From assembly GCA_900551295.1 (NCBI GenBank), contig URVJ01000016.1:1-61986 (forward strand): a stretch of 61,986 nt of DNA, in the 5' to 3' direction. This DNA comes from an uncultured Eubacteriales bacterium. GTDB taxonomy: Bacteria; Bacillota; Clostridia; Oscillospirales; CAG-382. The notes under the pieces are model-generated. The model searched no databases. It was given only the letters and a program-made list of their open reading frames with translations, and was not told the DNA's origin. Made by a program: the position numbers and the translations under genes. Positions 1 through 8,109 of the stretch are shown here, one piece after another (position 1 is the first letter of the stretch; each line of letters begins with the position of its first letter).

Positions 1-21
1 AATAAACACAAAGTATCTTTT

Positions 22-105
22 CACTTTTCGATTCCGAAAAGTGGGCGTATAAAGTTGCACTTTGAAGAATTTTACCCGTTTCCGCCCCAAATAAGCAAAA
101 GCAAT
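22..105 (+). repeat. Interspersed ~83-bp repeat, copy 1
   Basis: Begins with a hairpin (CACTTTTC at 22-29, GAAAAGTG at 36-43) and ends with a conserved block CCGTTTCCGCCC at 76-87 followed by an A-rich AAATAAGCAAAAGCAA. The same element recurs at 60299-60382 (+) and 61881-61960 (-). The hairpin-to-block offset is exactly 54 bases here and in the 60.3 kb copy. This copy lies just beyond the trmB stop codon. Function unknown; it could be a REP/MITE-like element or a shared 3'-end structure. Confidence 0.75.
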
Positions 106-120
106 TTTCCCAAAGGCGCC

Positions 121-756
121 TCAGACTGTCCCCACAAGCCTGTTTATTGTGAATCCCTTTGCGGAGAAGTTGTCCTCGTACTCGGTGTGAATGTTGCCCT
201 CTTCCCAAGGCGAACGGTGAAGATCGTTTGTCACCTCGGACAGCGGTATGCCTGCAAGCTCAAATTGCTCAAGCGAAAAATCAAATAAAGGACGGTTGTC
301 TGTCTTGAAGAAAATTTTCCCGCCAGATTTGAGAATTTTTTTGTAAATTTCAAGAAAAGATATGTACGTAAGTCTGCGCTTTGCATGGCGCTTTTTCGGC
401 CACGGATCGGAAAAATTGAGGTAAATTTCCGAAAGCTCGTTTTCCTCGAATATTTCCTCTAACTTTCCCGCGTCAAAGCAGATAAAAGTCACATTGTCAA
501 CCTGCGCAGCCTTGGCTTTCTCCATTGCAAGCATGATTACGTCGGGAATGACCTCGATTGCAATAAAAAATTTGTCGGGATTTTTTAACGCGCTGTTTAC
601 GACAAACGTGCCTTTTCCGCAGCCTATCTCAAGGCAAAGCGTCCTGCCCTTTGCAAGACTGTCCCACTTGCCTTTTAAGCTTTCCGGATTTTCTGTTTTC
701 AATTCGGCACAGGCAGCCATTCTTGCCTCGCCGTTTTTCTTTTTTCTCATTCTCAT
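121..756 (-). CDS. trmB: tRNA (guanine-N7-)-methyltransferase TrmB
   Basis: Transfers a methyl group from S-adenosylmethionine to guanine 46 of tRNA in the cytoplasm. The SAM-binding motif LEIGCGKG is at about residues 42-49, and the family signature NFSDPWPKKRHAKRRL at about 114-129. The C-terminal part carries the TxY-type tail (HTEYED). I chose the ATG at 756 (protein starting MRMRKKK, the usual TrmB start) because GAAAGGA lies 12 bases upstream; an ORF extension to 804 is unlikely. About 211 residues, normal for the family. Divergent from the DUF378 gene at 866; followed at its 3' end by repeat copy 1. Confidence 0.95.
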   Translation of the reverse strand: MRMRKKKNGEARMAACAELKTENPESLKGKWDSLAKGRTLCLEIGCGKGTFVVNSALKNPDKFFIAIEVIPDVIMLAMEKAKAAQVDNVTFICFDAGKLEEIFEENELSEIYLNFSDPWPKKRHAKRRLTYISFLEIYKKILKSGGKIFFKTDNRPLFDFSLEQFELAGIPLSEVTNDLHRSPWEEGNIHTEYEDNFSAKGFTINRLVGTV

Positions 757-865
757 ATTAAAGAAACGTCCTTTCGGAATGTATAAAATCCAATGCTGCT
801 GCAAACAATATGCACAGCAGAGAAAAAATCTTTGCTTAAACGTAAATTACGGGAGTTGAAAATAA

Positions 866-1078
866 ATGCTTGATAAAATCGCTCTTATACTGACCGTTGT
901 CGGCGCACTCAACTGGGGCGGAATAGGTCTTTTTCAGTTCGACACGGTTGCCTGGCTCTTCGGAGGACAGGACAGCGTTTTAAGCCGTATCGTATACGTC
1001 GTTGTCGGACTTTGCGGACTCTGGTGCATATCGCTGTTTTTCAGAGAAAGAAACGCACTTACCGATACCGAGGAATAA
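866..1078 (+). CDS. DUF378 family small membrane protein (YuzA-like)
   Basis: Seventy residues with two predicted membrane helices: one near residues 5-30 containing the typical NWGGIGLFQFD motif, and one near 40-62. The DUF378 family is known only as small bacterial membrane proteins without assigned function. GGGAG lies about 8 bases before the ATG. The gene is monocistronic: it is divergent from trmB and followed at once by an intrinsic terminator. The product is confident as a family, unknown as a function. Confidence 0.85.
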   Translation: MLDKIALILTVVGALNWGGIGLFQFDTVAWLFGGQDSVLSRIVYVVVGLCGLWCISLFFRERNALTDTEE

Positions 1079-1102
1079 CAGAGTACGGTCTTTGATCTTG
1101 TG

Positions 1103-1135
1103 AGAACCCTTAATTACCGGGTTCTCTGTTTTTTT
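1103..1135 (+). terminator. Intrinsic terminator of the DUF378 gene
   Basis: Stem AGAACCC (1103-1109) with GGGTTCT (1119-1125), nine-base loop, followed by CTGTTTTTTT. The stop codon of the convergent ygiQ gene (1114-1116) lies inside the loop. Confidence 0.9.
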
Positions 1136-3180
1136 ACGCCTTTGGTTGTCTTTGAACTTTTAGCCCAGCCCTGCGGCTTTGAACGTCCCGGAGAAGATGA
1201 CGTTTTGGTTCTCTGCGCGTCCTTTCCGCTATCCCGTGACTTTCCGCTGCCGTTTTTATATGTTTTTTCGGAGTTTCGTGCATTGCCGCGTTTGTCCGTG
1301 CCGCGTTTGTGCGTACTCTTGCCCTTATCGGCACCGTGCGTTGCTCTGTCGTGTTCAAAACTTCCCGAAAAATGCGGCAGCAGCGATTTTGCGTCGTTTC
1401 TTCCGGACAGTTTTATCGCCTTTGCGACAAGCTCGCGGTTTTCGGGACGCGACGCCTGAAGAAGTGCGCGCTGCATACGCTTTTCGTTGTAATCTTTGGT
1501 AACATATACCGGCTCAAGCGTAAACGGATCGAGTCCCGTATAGTACATAGTTGTTGCGGCAGTGCCGGGCGTGGGGTAAAAATCCTGTACCTGTTCGGGA
1601 CGTATTCCATGCTTTTTGAGGTAAAGCGCAAGATCTATCGCCTCGTTCAGCGTACTTCCCGGGTGCGACGACATGAGATACGGCACAAGATACTGTTCAA
1701 GCCCTGCCTTTGCGCAAAGGTCAAAATACTTATTGCAGAATTTTTCGTATACTTTGACCGGCGGCTTGCCCATATATTTAAGCACTCTGTCCGAAATGTG
1801 TTCGGGCGCGACCTTTAACTGACCGCTTACGTGCTTTGTTACAAGCCTTTTCAGAAATGTGTCGTCCTTATCGTATACCGCGTAGTCAAAACGGACTCCG
1901 CTGCGCACAAATACCTTTTTTATGCCTTTGATCTCGCTTACCCTGTCCAAAAGCTCTACATATTCGCTTTCATCAACGATTAAGTTCTTGCAGGGTTCGG
2001 GAGCAAGACATCTGCGGTTTTTGCATATGCCCTTTTTGCCTTCTCTGACGGCTTTGCACGGGCCGTATCTGAAGTTTGCGGTAGGACCGCCTATGTCGTG
2101 GATATATCCCTTGAATCCCGGCAGCGTCGTCAGCAGCTTTGCCTCGGCTTCGACGGATTCTATGCTGCGCGAAACAACGTTTCGTCCCTGGTGGTATGCG
2201 ATGGCGCAGAATGCGCAGCCGCCGAAACAGCCGCGGTTATGCGTTATGGAAAATTCAACCTCGTCTATTGCGGAAATTCCTCCGTCCTTGTCATAGCAAG
2301 GGTGAGGACGCCTTGTATAAGGCAGAGAATATACGTAGTCCATTTCCTCGCGTGTAAGCAGCGGAAACGGAGGATTCTGAACAAGCTTTTTATTATCGTA
2401 AAACTCGACTATCGCCTTGCCGTCAACGGGATCGACGTTTTTATACTGCATGGCAAAAGCTTTGGCATACTTTTCCTTATCGGTTTTAAGCTCGTCATAT
2501 GTGTATGTGTCGCAAAAATCGTACTTCGGAACATAGTCAAGCGGCGCAGTTATTACCGTCCCCCTGACATCTCTTATTTTCTTTACCGGAACGCCCTTGT
2601 CAAGCAGCTTTGCAAGTGCGACAATGCTCTTTTCGCCCATGCCGTACATAAGTATATCCGCGCCCGAATCTATAAGCACGCTGCGCCTTACCTTATCGTC
2701 CCAGTAATCGTAGTGCGCGAAACGCCGTAACGACGCCTCAAGTCCGCCTATAAGTATCGGGACGTCGCCGTATGCCTCTCTTATTCTGTTGCAATAGACT
2801 ATTACGGCGCGGTCGGGACGAAGTCCCGCTTTTTTGCCGGGAGAATAGTAGTCGTCGCTTCTGCGTTTTTTCGCCGCGGTATAGTGCGCCACCATAGAGT
2901 CAATATTTCCGGCGCTTACAAGAAATCCGAGCCGCGGTTTTCCGAAAAGACAGACTCCTTTGCCGCTGCTGTCCTTATATGCGGTCTTATACTCAGGCTG
3001 AGCGATTATTCCGACGGTAAATCCGTTATCTTCAAGTATGCGCGAGATTATCGCAGTGCCGAAACTCGGGTGATCGACATATGCGTCTCCCGTGACAAAC
3101 ACAAAGTCAAGAACCGTGCCTTCGGGCAGTTCTTCCGGACTTATCGGCATAAATTTATCTCCGAGCTTTGGCAGATACAT
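1114..3180 (-). CDS. YgiQ family radical SAM protein (UPF0313)
   Basis: A 688-residue radical SAM enzyme of the YgiQ/UPF0313 family, whose substrate is not established. The N-terminus has the family hallmark VTGDAYVDHPSFG (about 30-41). The 4Fe-4S-binding CxxxCxxC cluster is at Cys318, Cys322 and Cys325 within HNRGCFGGCAFC. Two further Cys-rich stretches (CKNRRCLAPEPC) follow. The last ~70 residues are a Lys/Arg/Ser/Gly-rich basic tail, likely disordered and possibly nucleic-acid-binding (inference). The start fits the family, which has a short leader before the first conserved motif. The gene begins 30 bases after dnaA and is probably cotranscribed with it. Confidence 0.9.
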   Translation of the reverse strand: MYLPKLGDKFMPISPEELPEGTVLDFVFVTGDAYVDHPSFGTAIISRILEDNGFTVGIIAQPEYKTAYKDSSGKGVCLFGKPRLGFLVSAGNIDSMVAHYTAAKKRRSDDYYSPGKKAGLRPDRAVIVYCNRIREAYGDVPILIGGLEASLRRFAHYDYWDDKVRRSVLIDSGADILMYGMGEKSIVALAKLLDKGVPVKKIRDVRGTVITAPLDYVPKYDFCDTYTYDELKTDKEKYAKAFAMQYKNVDPVDGKAIVEFYDNKKLVQNPPFPLLTREEMDYVYSLPYTRRPHPCYDKDGGISAIDEVEFSITHNRGCFGGCAFCAIAYHQGRNVVSRSIESVEAEAKLLTTLPGFKGYIHDIGGPTANFRYGPCKAVREGKKGICKNRRCLAPEPCKNLIVDESEYVELLDRVSEIKGIKKVFVRSGVRFDYAVYDKDDTFLKRLVTKHVSGQLKVAPEHISDRVLKYMGKPPVKVYEKFCNKYFDLCAKAGLEQYLVPYLMSSHPGSTLNEAIDLALYLKKHGIRPEQVQDFYPTPGTAATTMYYTGLDPFTLEPVYVTKDYNEKRMQRALLQASRPENRELVAKAIKLSGRNDAKSLLPHFSGSFEHDRATHGADKGKSTHKRGTDKRGNARNSEKTYKNGSGKSRDSGKDAQRTKTSSSPGRSKPQGWAKSSKTTKGVKKQRTR

Positions 3181-3210
3181 GGCGTTTCCTTTCGCAAAAA
3201 GTTATTGTTT

Positions 3211-4680
3211 TCAGTTTGAACCCGACTTAATGTCGCGTTTCATTTCGTTTATGGTATTTTCAAAATCGGGTGAGTTGTTTATATCGTTTTCTATTCTGTC
3301 AACCGATGACATAATTGTGGTATGATCCCTGTTAAAGAACGAACCTATCGCCGACAGCGACATATCCGTCATGCTTCTGATAAGATATATGGTTATATGG
3401 CGCGCGTACATTATATCCTTTGAACGCTTTGAGCTTGTTATATCCTCGGTCGGGATCGCATATTTCTGGGATACATATTCGAGTATCTTCTGCGGAGTGA
3501 CAGCCTCGGCGCTGCTTGAAAGCAGGTCGTTTACGACGATCTTTGCATGAACCATGGATATTTCCTCGCCCTGTATAAAGGCAAGCGCACGCATTTTTTT
3601 AAGTGCGCCTTCGATCTGTCTTATATTATCCTTTATGTTCTCGCCGAGATACATAAGTACGTCGTTTGGTATATCTATTCCTATGCTGTTTGCCTTGCGC
3701 TTGAATATGGCGACTCTCAGTTCAAGGTCGGGAGCCTGAATATCGTAAAGAAGTCCCGATTCAAAACGGCTTCTCAGTCTCTCCTCAAGCGTCTGCATGG
3801 ATTTAGGAGGGCGGTCGGACGAAATTACTATCTGCTTTCCCGACTCGTACAGTGCGTCGAACGTGTGGAAGAATTCTTCCTGCACGCTGTATTTTCCTGC
3901 GATAAACTGTATATCGTCAACAAGCAGCATATCGGCGTTTCTGTACTTTTCGCGAAACTGTACAGGCGCTTTGAGCGCGAGAGCCTCGATAAGCTCGTTG
4001 GTGAAATCCTCGCCCTTGACGTATATTATATTGTATTTCGGAAATCTCTTTGTGACCTCGCGTGTTATGGCGTAAAGCAGGTGCGTTTTGCCGAGTCCCG
4101 GATCGCCGTATATGAACAGCGGATTGCTGTGCGAATCTGCCGGTGACTGTGCGACGGTTCGCGCCGCGGTATATGCCATCTTATTGGAACTGCCGACGAC
4201 GAAATTCTCAAACGTATATTCGGGCAGGCAGTCGGGCAATGACGGAGAAACAAGCACCTGTCCCGTTTTATCGTCGTCGTTCGGCTTTATCTCGCGCGCA
4301 AGATAGCTGTTATCCATACGCTTATAATTATCACCGAAATTTCCGACGGTCTCGGCTATTCTTTTTTCTTCGGCGGCGCTCTGTTCGTCAAGCAGCTTTG
4401 CAAGTCCGTTTTCAAACGTGTCCTTTTCTACGGAGATTATGACTATCTCGACTTCAAATCCGAGGACGTTCGCCATTGCCTTTTTTATATCGTCATAGTA
4501 TCTTTTTGTTATAATTTCCTGTTTATAATCAGTCTCTATCTGAAAATATGCCTTGTCCGGCGTAAGCGTTTTAAGTTCCATGCTGCCGAACCACAGTTTC
4601 AGCGACACCTCTGAAAAATCCGACAGTATATTCGCAAGCTCATGCCTTGCAAGTTCCCATACCTCGTTTTCGTTAGCCAA
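3211..4680 (-). CDS. dnaA: Chromosomal replication initiator protein DnaA
   Basis: AAA+ ATPase that binds DnaA boxes and melts the origin. Domain I is at about residues 1-80, followed by an acidic linker. Domain III has Walker A GDPGLGKTH (about 192-200) and Walker B LLVDDIQF. Domain IV ends with the DNA-binding signature RDHTTIMSSVDRI. I place the start at the TTG at 4680, because GAAAGGAAG sits 9-10 bases upstream and the protein then begins as DnaA proteins do (ANENEVWE). Upstream ATGs at 4707 and 4722 lack a ribosome binding site. About 489 residues. The neighbours are ygiQ and a DUF975 gene. There is no dnaN, recF or gyrB, and I saw no cluster of DnaA boxes, so this is not an obvious oriC. 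It could be a relocated sole copy or a second dnaA. Confidence 0.93.
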   Translation of the reverse strand: MANENEVWELARHELANILSDFSEVSLKLWFGSMELKTLTPDKAYFQIETDYKQEIITKRYYDDIKKAMANVLGFEVEIVIISVEKDTFENGLAKLLDEQSAAEEKRIAETVGNFGDNYKRMDNSYLAREIKPNDDDKTGQVLVSPSLPDCLPEYTFENFVVGSSNKMAYTAARTVAQSPADSHSNPLFIYGDPGLGKTHLLYAITREVTKRFPKYNIIYVKGEDFTNELIEALALKAPVQFREKYRNADMLLVDDIQFIAGKYSVQEEFFHTFDALYESGKQIVISSDRPPKSMQTLEERLRSRFESGLLYDIQAPDLELRVAIFKRKANSIGIDIPNDVLMYLGENIKDNIRQIEGALKKMRALAFIQGEEISMVHAKIVVNDLLSSSAEAVTPQKILEYVSQKYAIPTEDITSSKRSKDIMYARHITIYLIRSMTDMSLSAIGSFFNRDHTTIMSSVDRIENDINNSPDFENTINEMKRDIKSGSN

Positions 4681-4720
4681 GGTAACAACTTCCTTTCGTG
4701 CTGACATTAATTCATTATAC

Positions 4721-4750
4721 ATTATAACACGCCGCAAACTCTTTCGTCAA
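4721..4750 (-). promoter_or_regulatory. Probable sigma-A promoter of dnaA
   Basis: -35 TTGACG (4745-4750), 18-base spacer, -10 TATAAT (4721-4726). A second TATAAT occurs at 4714-4719. Confidence 0.7.
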
Positions 4751-4774
4751 GAAGCAATCCCGACAAAAATCGTC

Positions 4775-4804
4775 AAAAAAACTCCCGCCTTTTCATGACG
4801 GGAG
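4775..4804 (-). terminator. Intrinsic terminator of the DUF975 gene
   Basis: Minus-strand stem CTCCCG/CGGGAG (4782-4787 with 4799-4804) followed by seven T. It lies between the DUF975 stop and the dnaA promoter, separating the two units. Confidence 0.85.
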
Positions 4805-4830
4805 CAAACTTTATGTTTTTTACTGTTACA

Positions 4831-5460
4831 TTACATCTCGATAACGGGAGAATATGTAAACTCACCGCTGTCGGTAACTTCCTTCATGGCGTTCTTGAAC
4901 CAGAGAGTACGTGTGATGTAGTAATACGGGAAAACAAAGAATATGCCTACAAGTCCGAAGGTAATTCCGGAAAGAAGGAACCAGCCGATAAAGCTTAAAT
5001 CGAGTACGAAAAGCTCGGACTTTCTGCCGTTCATTATCTTCATGGAAAGTTTGAGAGCCTCTTTTGCGGGAATTTCGGGATATTTTGCAAGTATGTAGGG
5101 CGTAAGCGCATAAGAATATCCCTTAACAATTCCGGGAATTACGAAAAGCAGGCTCCAGAGGGACGTAAACAGCGTCATCCATGCGTATCCGCCGACGCGT
5201 CTGAGATAGTATCTGCCGTCAAAGCCCTTGGTGAATATATCACCGATACCCGTCTGCATACCGTCTGACAGGCATGTAAAGTAGATTATAAGACCGAGTT
5301 CCGCCGGAAGTACAAAGAAAACGCCTATTCCGCCGATAAAGCCCGTCATTCCCGATACTGCCGAGAGAATAATGCTTACAAGCACAACCGCACCTATACA
5401 GGGCCAATAGTTGTTTGCGAGGACCTGTTTTGCCTGAGTTTTAATTTCTGCACGTGTCAT
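4831..5460 (-). CDS. DUF975 family integral membrane protein
   Basis: About 209 residues with several hydrophobic segments: WPCIGAVVLVSIILSAV, GVFFVLPAELGLIIYF, LFTSLWSLLFVIPGIVKGYSY and a C-terminal GLVGIFFVFPYYYITR. It matches the DUF975 family pattern, including the starting helix MTRAEIKTQAKQVL and the motif PGIVKGYSYALTPYILA. Function unknown. The start at 5460 is set by AAGGAGG eight bases upstream. It has its own consensus promoter and terminator, so it is a single-gene unit next to a type I toxin-antitoxin-like locus. Confidence 0.85.
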   Translation of the reverse strand: MTRAEIKTQAKQVLANNYWPCIGAVVLVSIILSAVSGMTGFIGGIGVFFVLPAELGLIIYFTCLSDGMQTGIGDIFTKGFDGRYYLRRVGGYAWMTLFTSLWSLLFVIPGIVKGYSYALTPYILAKYPEIPAKEALKLSMKIMNGRKSELFVLDLSFIGWFLLSGITFGLVGIFFVFPYYYITRTLWFKNAMKEVTDSGEFTYSPVIEM

Positions 5461-5482
5461 ATTAATGACCTCCTTTTTTATC

Positions 5483-5511
5483 ATTATATTATCAATGTGT
5501 TTAATTGTCAA
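5483..5511 (-). promoter_or_regulatory. Sigma-A promoter of the DUF975 gene
   Basis: Perfect consensus: TTGACA (5506-5511), 17-base spacer, TATAAT (5483-5488). Confidence 0.85.
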
Positions 5512-5560
5512 CCCGTTTAACCGTTTTTTCGGAACATAGAAAAAAGTTTTTGGTAAAATG

Positions 5561-5589
5561 TTGACAACCCGGTTCTCACGGCATATAAT
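5561..5589 (+). promoter_or_regulatory. Promoter of the antisense RNA, type I locus 1
   Basis: TTGACA (5561-5566), 17-base spacer, TATAAT (5584-5589), all consensus. It points toward the 3' end of the minus-strand peptide ORF. No protein ORF with a ribosome binding site follows it. Confidence 0.85.
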
Positions 5590-5595
5590 ATAAAT

Positions 5596-5680
5596 ACACA
5601 GGCAAGACCTCAAACGGTTATGCCAAAGATCGTATTATTTTAAAATAACCCTAACTTTGGTCGGTGGGGGTTATTTTTTA
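5596..5680 (+). ncRNA. Putative antisense RNA antitoxin, type I locus 1
   Basis: About 85 nt. It starts some 7 bases after the consensus promoter and ends at an intrinsic terminator (AAAATAACCC at 5642-5651 with GGGTTATTTT at 5668-5677, then TT). The RNA is fully complementary to the last dozen codons and the 3' untranslated region of the peptide ORF at 5640-5738. Its 5' end carries GGCAAGACCTCAAACGGTT, repeated almost exactly in locus 2 at about 14976-14994. By analogy with TxpA/RatA and BsrG/SR4 of Bacillus subtilis it would repress or degrade the toxin mRNA (inference). Confidence 0.65.
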
Positions 5681-5738
5681 TGGTAATTACAAGAAGTAAC
5701 AGAATAATCATAAAATAAATTATGTATTCGTTTCCCAT
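5640..5738 (-). CDS. Small hydrophobic peptide, putative type I toxin 1
   Basis: Thirty-two codons. One predicted membrane helix (about residues 5-20, rich in Ile/Leu) is followed by a basic Pro-containing tail, KNNPHRPKLGLF. This is the usual build of type I holin-like membrane toxins in Firmicutes. The ribosome binding site AAAGGAG lies about 9 bases upstream of the ATG but is locked in a perfect hairpin. The ORF's 3' end overlaps a convergent antisense RNA. I infer toxicity from architecture only; homology to a named toxin family cannot be confirmed from sequence reading alone. Confidence 0.65.
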   Translation of the reverse strand: MGNEYIIYFMIILLLLVITIKNNPHRPKLGLF

Positions 5739-5832
5739 AAGCTATCATCTCCTTTCGCGGAGATGACGGCATAACCGCCCGGCTTTTACGCCGTTTTCAG
5801 CCTTGCCCGGCCGATTTTTACATCGGCAGTAT
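5739..5832 (-). promoter_or_regulatory. Structured 5' leader of toxin 1 with sequestered Shine-Dalgarno
   Basis: A 5'-terminal hairpin GCCGAT/ATCGGC with loop GTAAAA (5810-5827) is followed by CGGTTATGCC (5777-5768), which is exactly complementary to GGCATAACCG in the 3' untranslated region (5624-5615). Next to it is an 8-bp perfect stem TCATCTCC/GGAGATGA (5759-5766 with 5745-5752) with loop GCGAAA that contains the Shine-Dalgarno. The full-length mRNA should therefore be translationally closed, as described for hok and aapA1 mRNAs. Confidence 0.65.
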
Positions 5833-5838
5833 TTATTA

Positions 5839-5867
5839 TATATATATCAACCGCTTGCATATGTAAA
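5839..5867 (-). promoter_or_regulatory. Promoter of toxin 1 mRNA
   Basis: TTTACA (5862-5867), 17-base spacer, TATATA (5839-5844). An alternative -10, TATAAT, lies at 5835-5840. Confidence 0.5.
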
Positions 5868-5877
5868 CAATTTCTGC

Positions 5878-8073
5878 TCACTGCACGCAGAAATCAATAA
5901 CCTTAGCCTTATTTTTAAGGTACTCGCCCTCTCTGCCGTGGCAGCTCATAATAACTATCTGATACCTGTCGGAAATACTCAAGAGAAAATCGAGAATTCC
6001 GTGCAGTCTAACGTCGTCAAAATGTGCAAACGCGTCGTCAAAAACAAGCGTCGGGCGCTCGCTGTACAGCTTTTCGCAAAGCGATAATCTGAACGATATG
6101 TACGCAAGCTCTTTTGTACCCATGCTGAGATAATCTATCGGGCGCACCTGCGCGTCGCCGTTCTGAAGGAACGAAAGATTCATGTCGCCGTCGGGATAAA
6201 GTCCGCGGTATTTTCCGTCCGTAATGTTTCCGAATATTTCACCGGCACGCTGAGAGATCTGCGGCGCGACCGAGCTTTTCATCTCGGAATCCGCCTTTTC
6301 AAGACATTCAAGCGCAAGGCTTATCTGAGCGTATCTTTCCGCAAGATATGATTTTTGCTCTTTAAGCGACAGTATTCTGCTTTCAAGTTCTGACGGTTTG
6401 GGCAGAGTCTGCGAAAGCACTGCGGCGTCTTTTTCATATTCATGGAGCTTTTCGCGCAGTCCCTCGTTTGCCTGAGTGTAAAACCTTATATCGCGGTTCA
6501 CGGTATTTGCGTCCCTTACGGAAATGTTTTCGTCATACTGAGAACCGAGCTTTTCAAGTTCCGCCTTGTCGGCAGTCTGCGCAAACGCCGTATAGTTTGC
6601 TTTTTTTGCATATGCGTCCTTTTCGAGTGCGTCGCAGCGCGAAATGTATTCGTGCAGAACTCCGAGCGCCTTTTCCGCGTCGCGTGAAAGCGTGTTTTCA
6701 TCATACGGCGCTCCTGCTTTTTCAAGAGCGGATATAAGTTTATCCTTTACGTCCGTAAACTTCCGCACACATTCCTCATACGCGCTCACAGCGTCGGAAT
6801 ACAGCTTTTTATATGCGGAATTTGCGTCGGAATACATATTGTTTTCGCGAAGCACGCCGTAAAGCGCGTCGGTATCCGAAAAACCGAATTTTGACGTAAA
6901 TCCGCGCAGTTGCTTTATTGTTTTTGACCTCTTTACCCAGAAGACAACCGCAATCGGTATCGTTATTACAAGCACGGTAAGAATAATTGCCGCGATCAGA
7001 TACGATTTTGATTTTTTGCGGAGTTCATCAATTTTTTCGGCTGCCTCGTTTGCCGAAATGCCGAGTTCCGACAGCACTGCCGATACTTTTTTCTGATTTT
7101 CGTCGGAATACGCATCGGAATATCTTTGCTTTGCGCCGTTCATGTTCTTTTCAAGTTCCGCGCTTTTTTCGGCAAGTTCGGAGTACGCGCGGTATGTGCC
7201 CTCAAGTTCCGATACAAAATCCTTATCAGGCAAAAAAGCTCCGTTTGACGCAGATCTTCTTGTTTCGGTAAGCGCGTTTCTCGCGTCGTTAAAGTCTTTT
7301 TCAAGGATAGAAAGCCTGTTCAGCTTTTCCTTTGCGTCAAGGCACTGCAAATTAAAGCTTTCTTTTTCGAGGACTTCAAGCTTTTGCTTGTTTGACTCGA
7401 TTTTTTTCTTGGTTTCGTTAAGATTAAACTCAGCCGAAAGCAGTTTTTTGTGACCTTCGCCGCACTTTTCCTTTTTCAGCGTAAGTTCGGTAAGCTCTGC
7501 GTCAACGGAATATATTTTTCCGGTATTTCCTCTGATTCCCAAAAGCTCTTTTTTTGCCTTAGTCAGCTTTTCGATTGCCGCAGCCGCGTCAATATTCTCG
7601 TCCGCCGAACCCGCCATGTTTCTTATGGCGTCATCAAGCTCCCCGCTGTCGGAAAATATCACGTCCGCCTGTCCCGTATAGGCGGTCTTTTTGTATGCCG
7701 TTTCGTCAAGTCCGTAAAACAGCTCTCCTGCACAGTCTGAAGAAAAGGGCGCGTTTGCGCTGCCGTCTATTATCGCACTCTGCGCGCGTGCGGCATTTTT
7801 TCTCAGAGCCGTAAGCTTTTTGCCGTCGGACAGCGTAAAGTCCATTTCACCCGAAACTGTGTTCCCGTCCCACGGCGTATACAGCTTTTTTTCATTTTCT
7901 CCGAGTGAGCGTCTGCTTTTCGGCATTCCGTAAAGCATATATTTTATAAACGCGCCGACGGTGCTTTTGCCCGCTTCATTTTTGCCCTGTATTACGGTTA
8001 TGCCGTCATCGAGAGTTATCTCGGTGTCCTTTAATTTTCCGAAAGAATCAATTTTAAGCTTATTTATCTTCAT
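5878..8073 (-). CDS. YhaN-like AAA/SMC-type ATPase
   Basis: A 731-residue ABC/SMC-type ATPase. Walker A GKNEAGKST lies near residues 30-38. Long coiled-coil arms are interrupted by a pair of hydrophobic segments (YLIAAIILTVLVITIPIAVV, about 365-390). Walker B LVFDDAFAHFD lies near the C-terminus, preceded by the signature-like LSMGTKELAYI. This arrangement matches B. subtilis YhaN, a RecN/SbcC-like protein thought to act on DNA with the nuclease YhaO. No metallophosphoesterase (YhaO/SbcD) gene is adjacent; the upstream neighbour is a DnaD-like gene 36 bases away. Partner or function is therefore uncertain. Confidence 0.8.
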   Translation of the reverse strand: MKINKLKIDSFGKLKDTEITLDDGITVIQGKNEAGKSTVGAFIKYMLYGMPKSRRSLGENEKKLYTPWDGNTVSGEMDFTLSDGKKLTALRKNAARAQSAIIDGSANAPFSSDCAGELFYGLDETAYKKTAYTGQADVIFSDSGELDDAIRNMAGSADENIDAAAAIEKLTKAKKELLGIRGNTGKIYSVDAELTELTLKKEKCGEGHKKLLSAEFNLNETKKKIESNKQKLEVLEKESFNLQCLDAKEKLNRLSILEKDFNDARNALTETRRSASNGAFLPDKDFVSELEGTYRAYSELAEKSAELEKNMNGAKQRYSDAYSDENQKKVSAVLSELGISANEAAEKIDELRKKSKSYLIAAIILTVLVITIPIAVVFWVKRSKTIKQLRGFTSKFGFSDTDALYGVLRENNMYSDANSAYKKLYSDAVSAYEECVRKFTDVKDKLISALEKAGAPYDENTLSRDAEKALGVLHEYISRCDALEKDAYAKKANYTAFAQTADKAELEKLGSQYDENISVRDANTVNRDIRFYTQANEGLREKLHEYEKDAAVLSQTLPKPSELESRILSLKEQKSYLAERYAQISLALECLEKADSEMKSSVAPQISQRAGEIFGNITDGKYRGLYPDGDMNLSFLQNGDAQVRPIDYLSMGTKELAYISFRLSLCEKLYSERPTLVFDDAFAHFDDVRLHGILDFLLSISDRYQIVIMSCHGREGEYLKNKAKVIDFCVQ

Positions 8074-8109
8074 ACGCTTTTCAATATCCTTTGCGCCGCA
8101 AATATAAGA

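Noticed and set aside
4738..4830. Possible oriC next to dnaA
   Set aside because: No DnaA-box cluster (TTATCCACA-like) or AT-rich unwinding region seen; only a promoter and a terminator.
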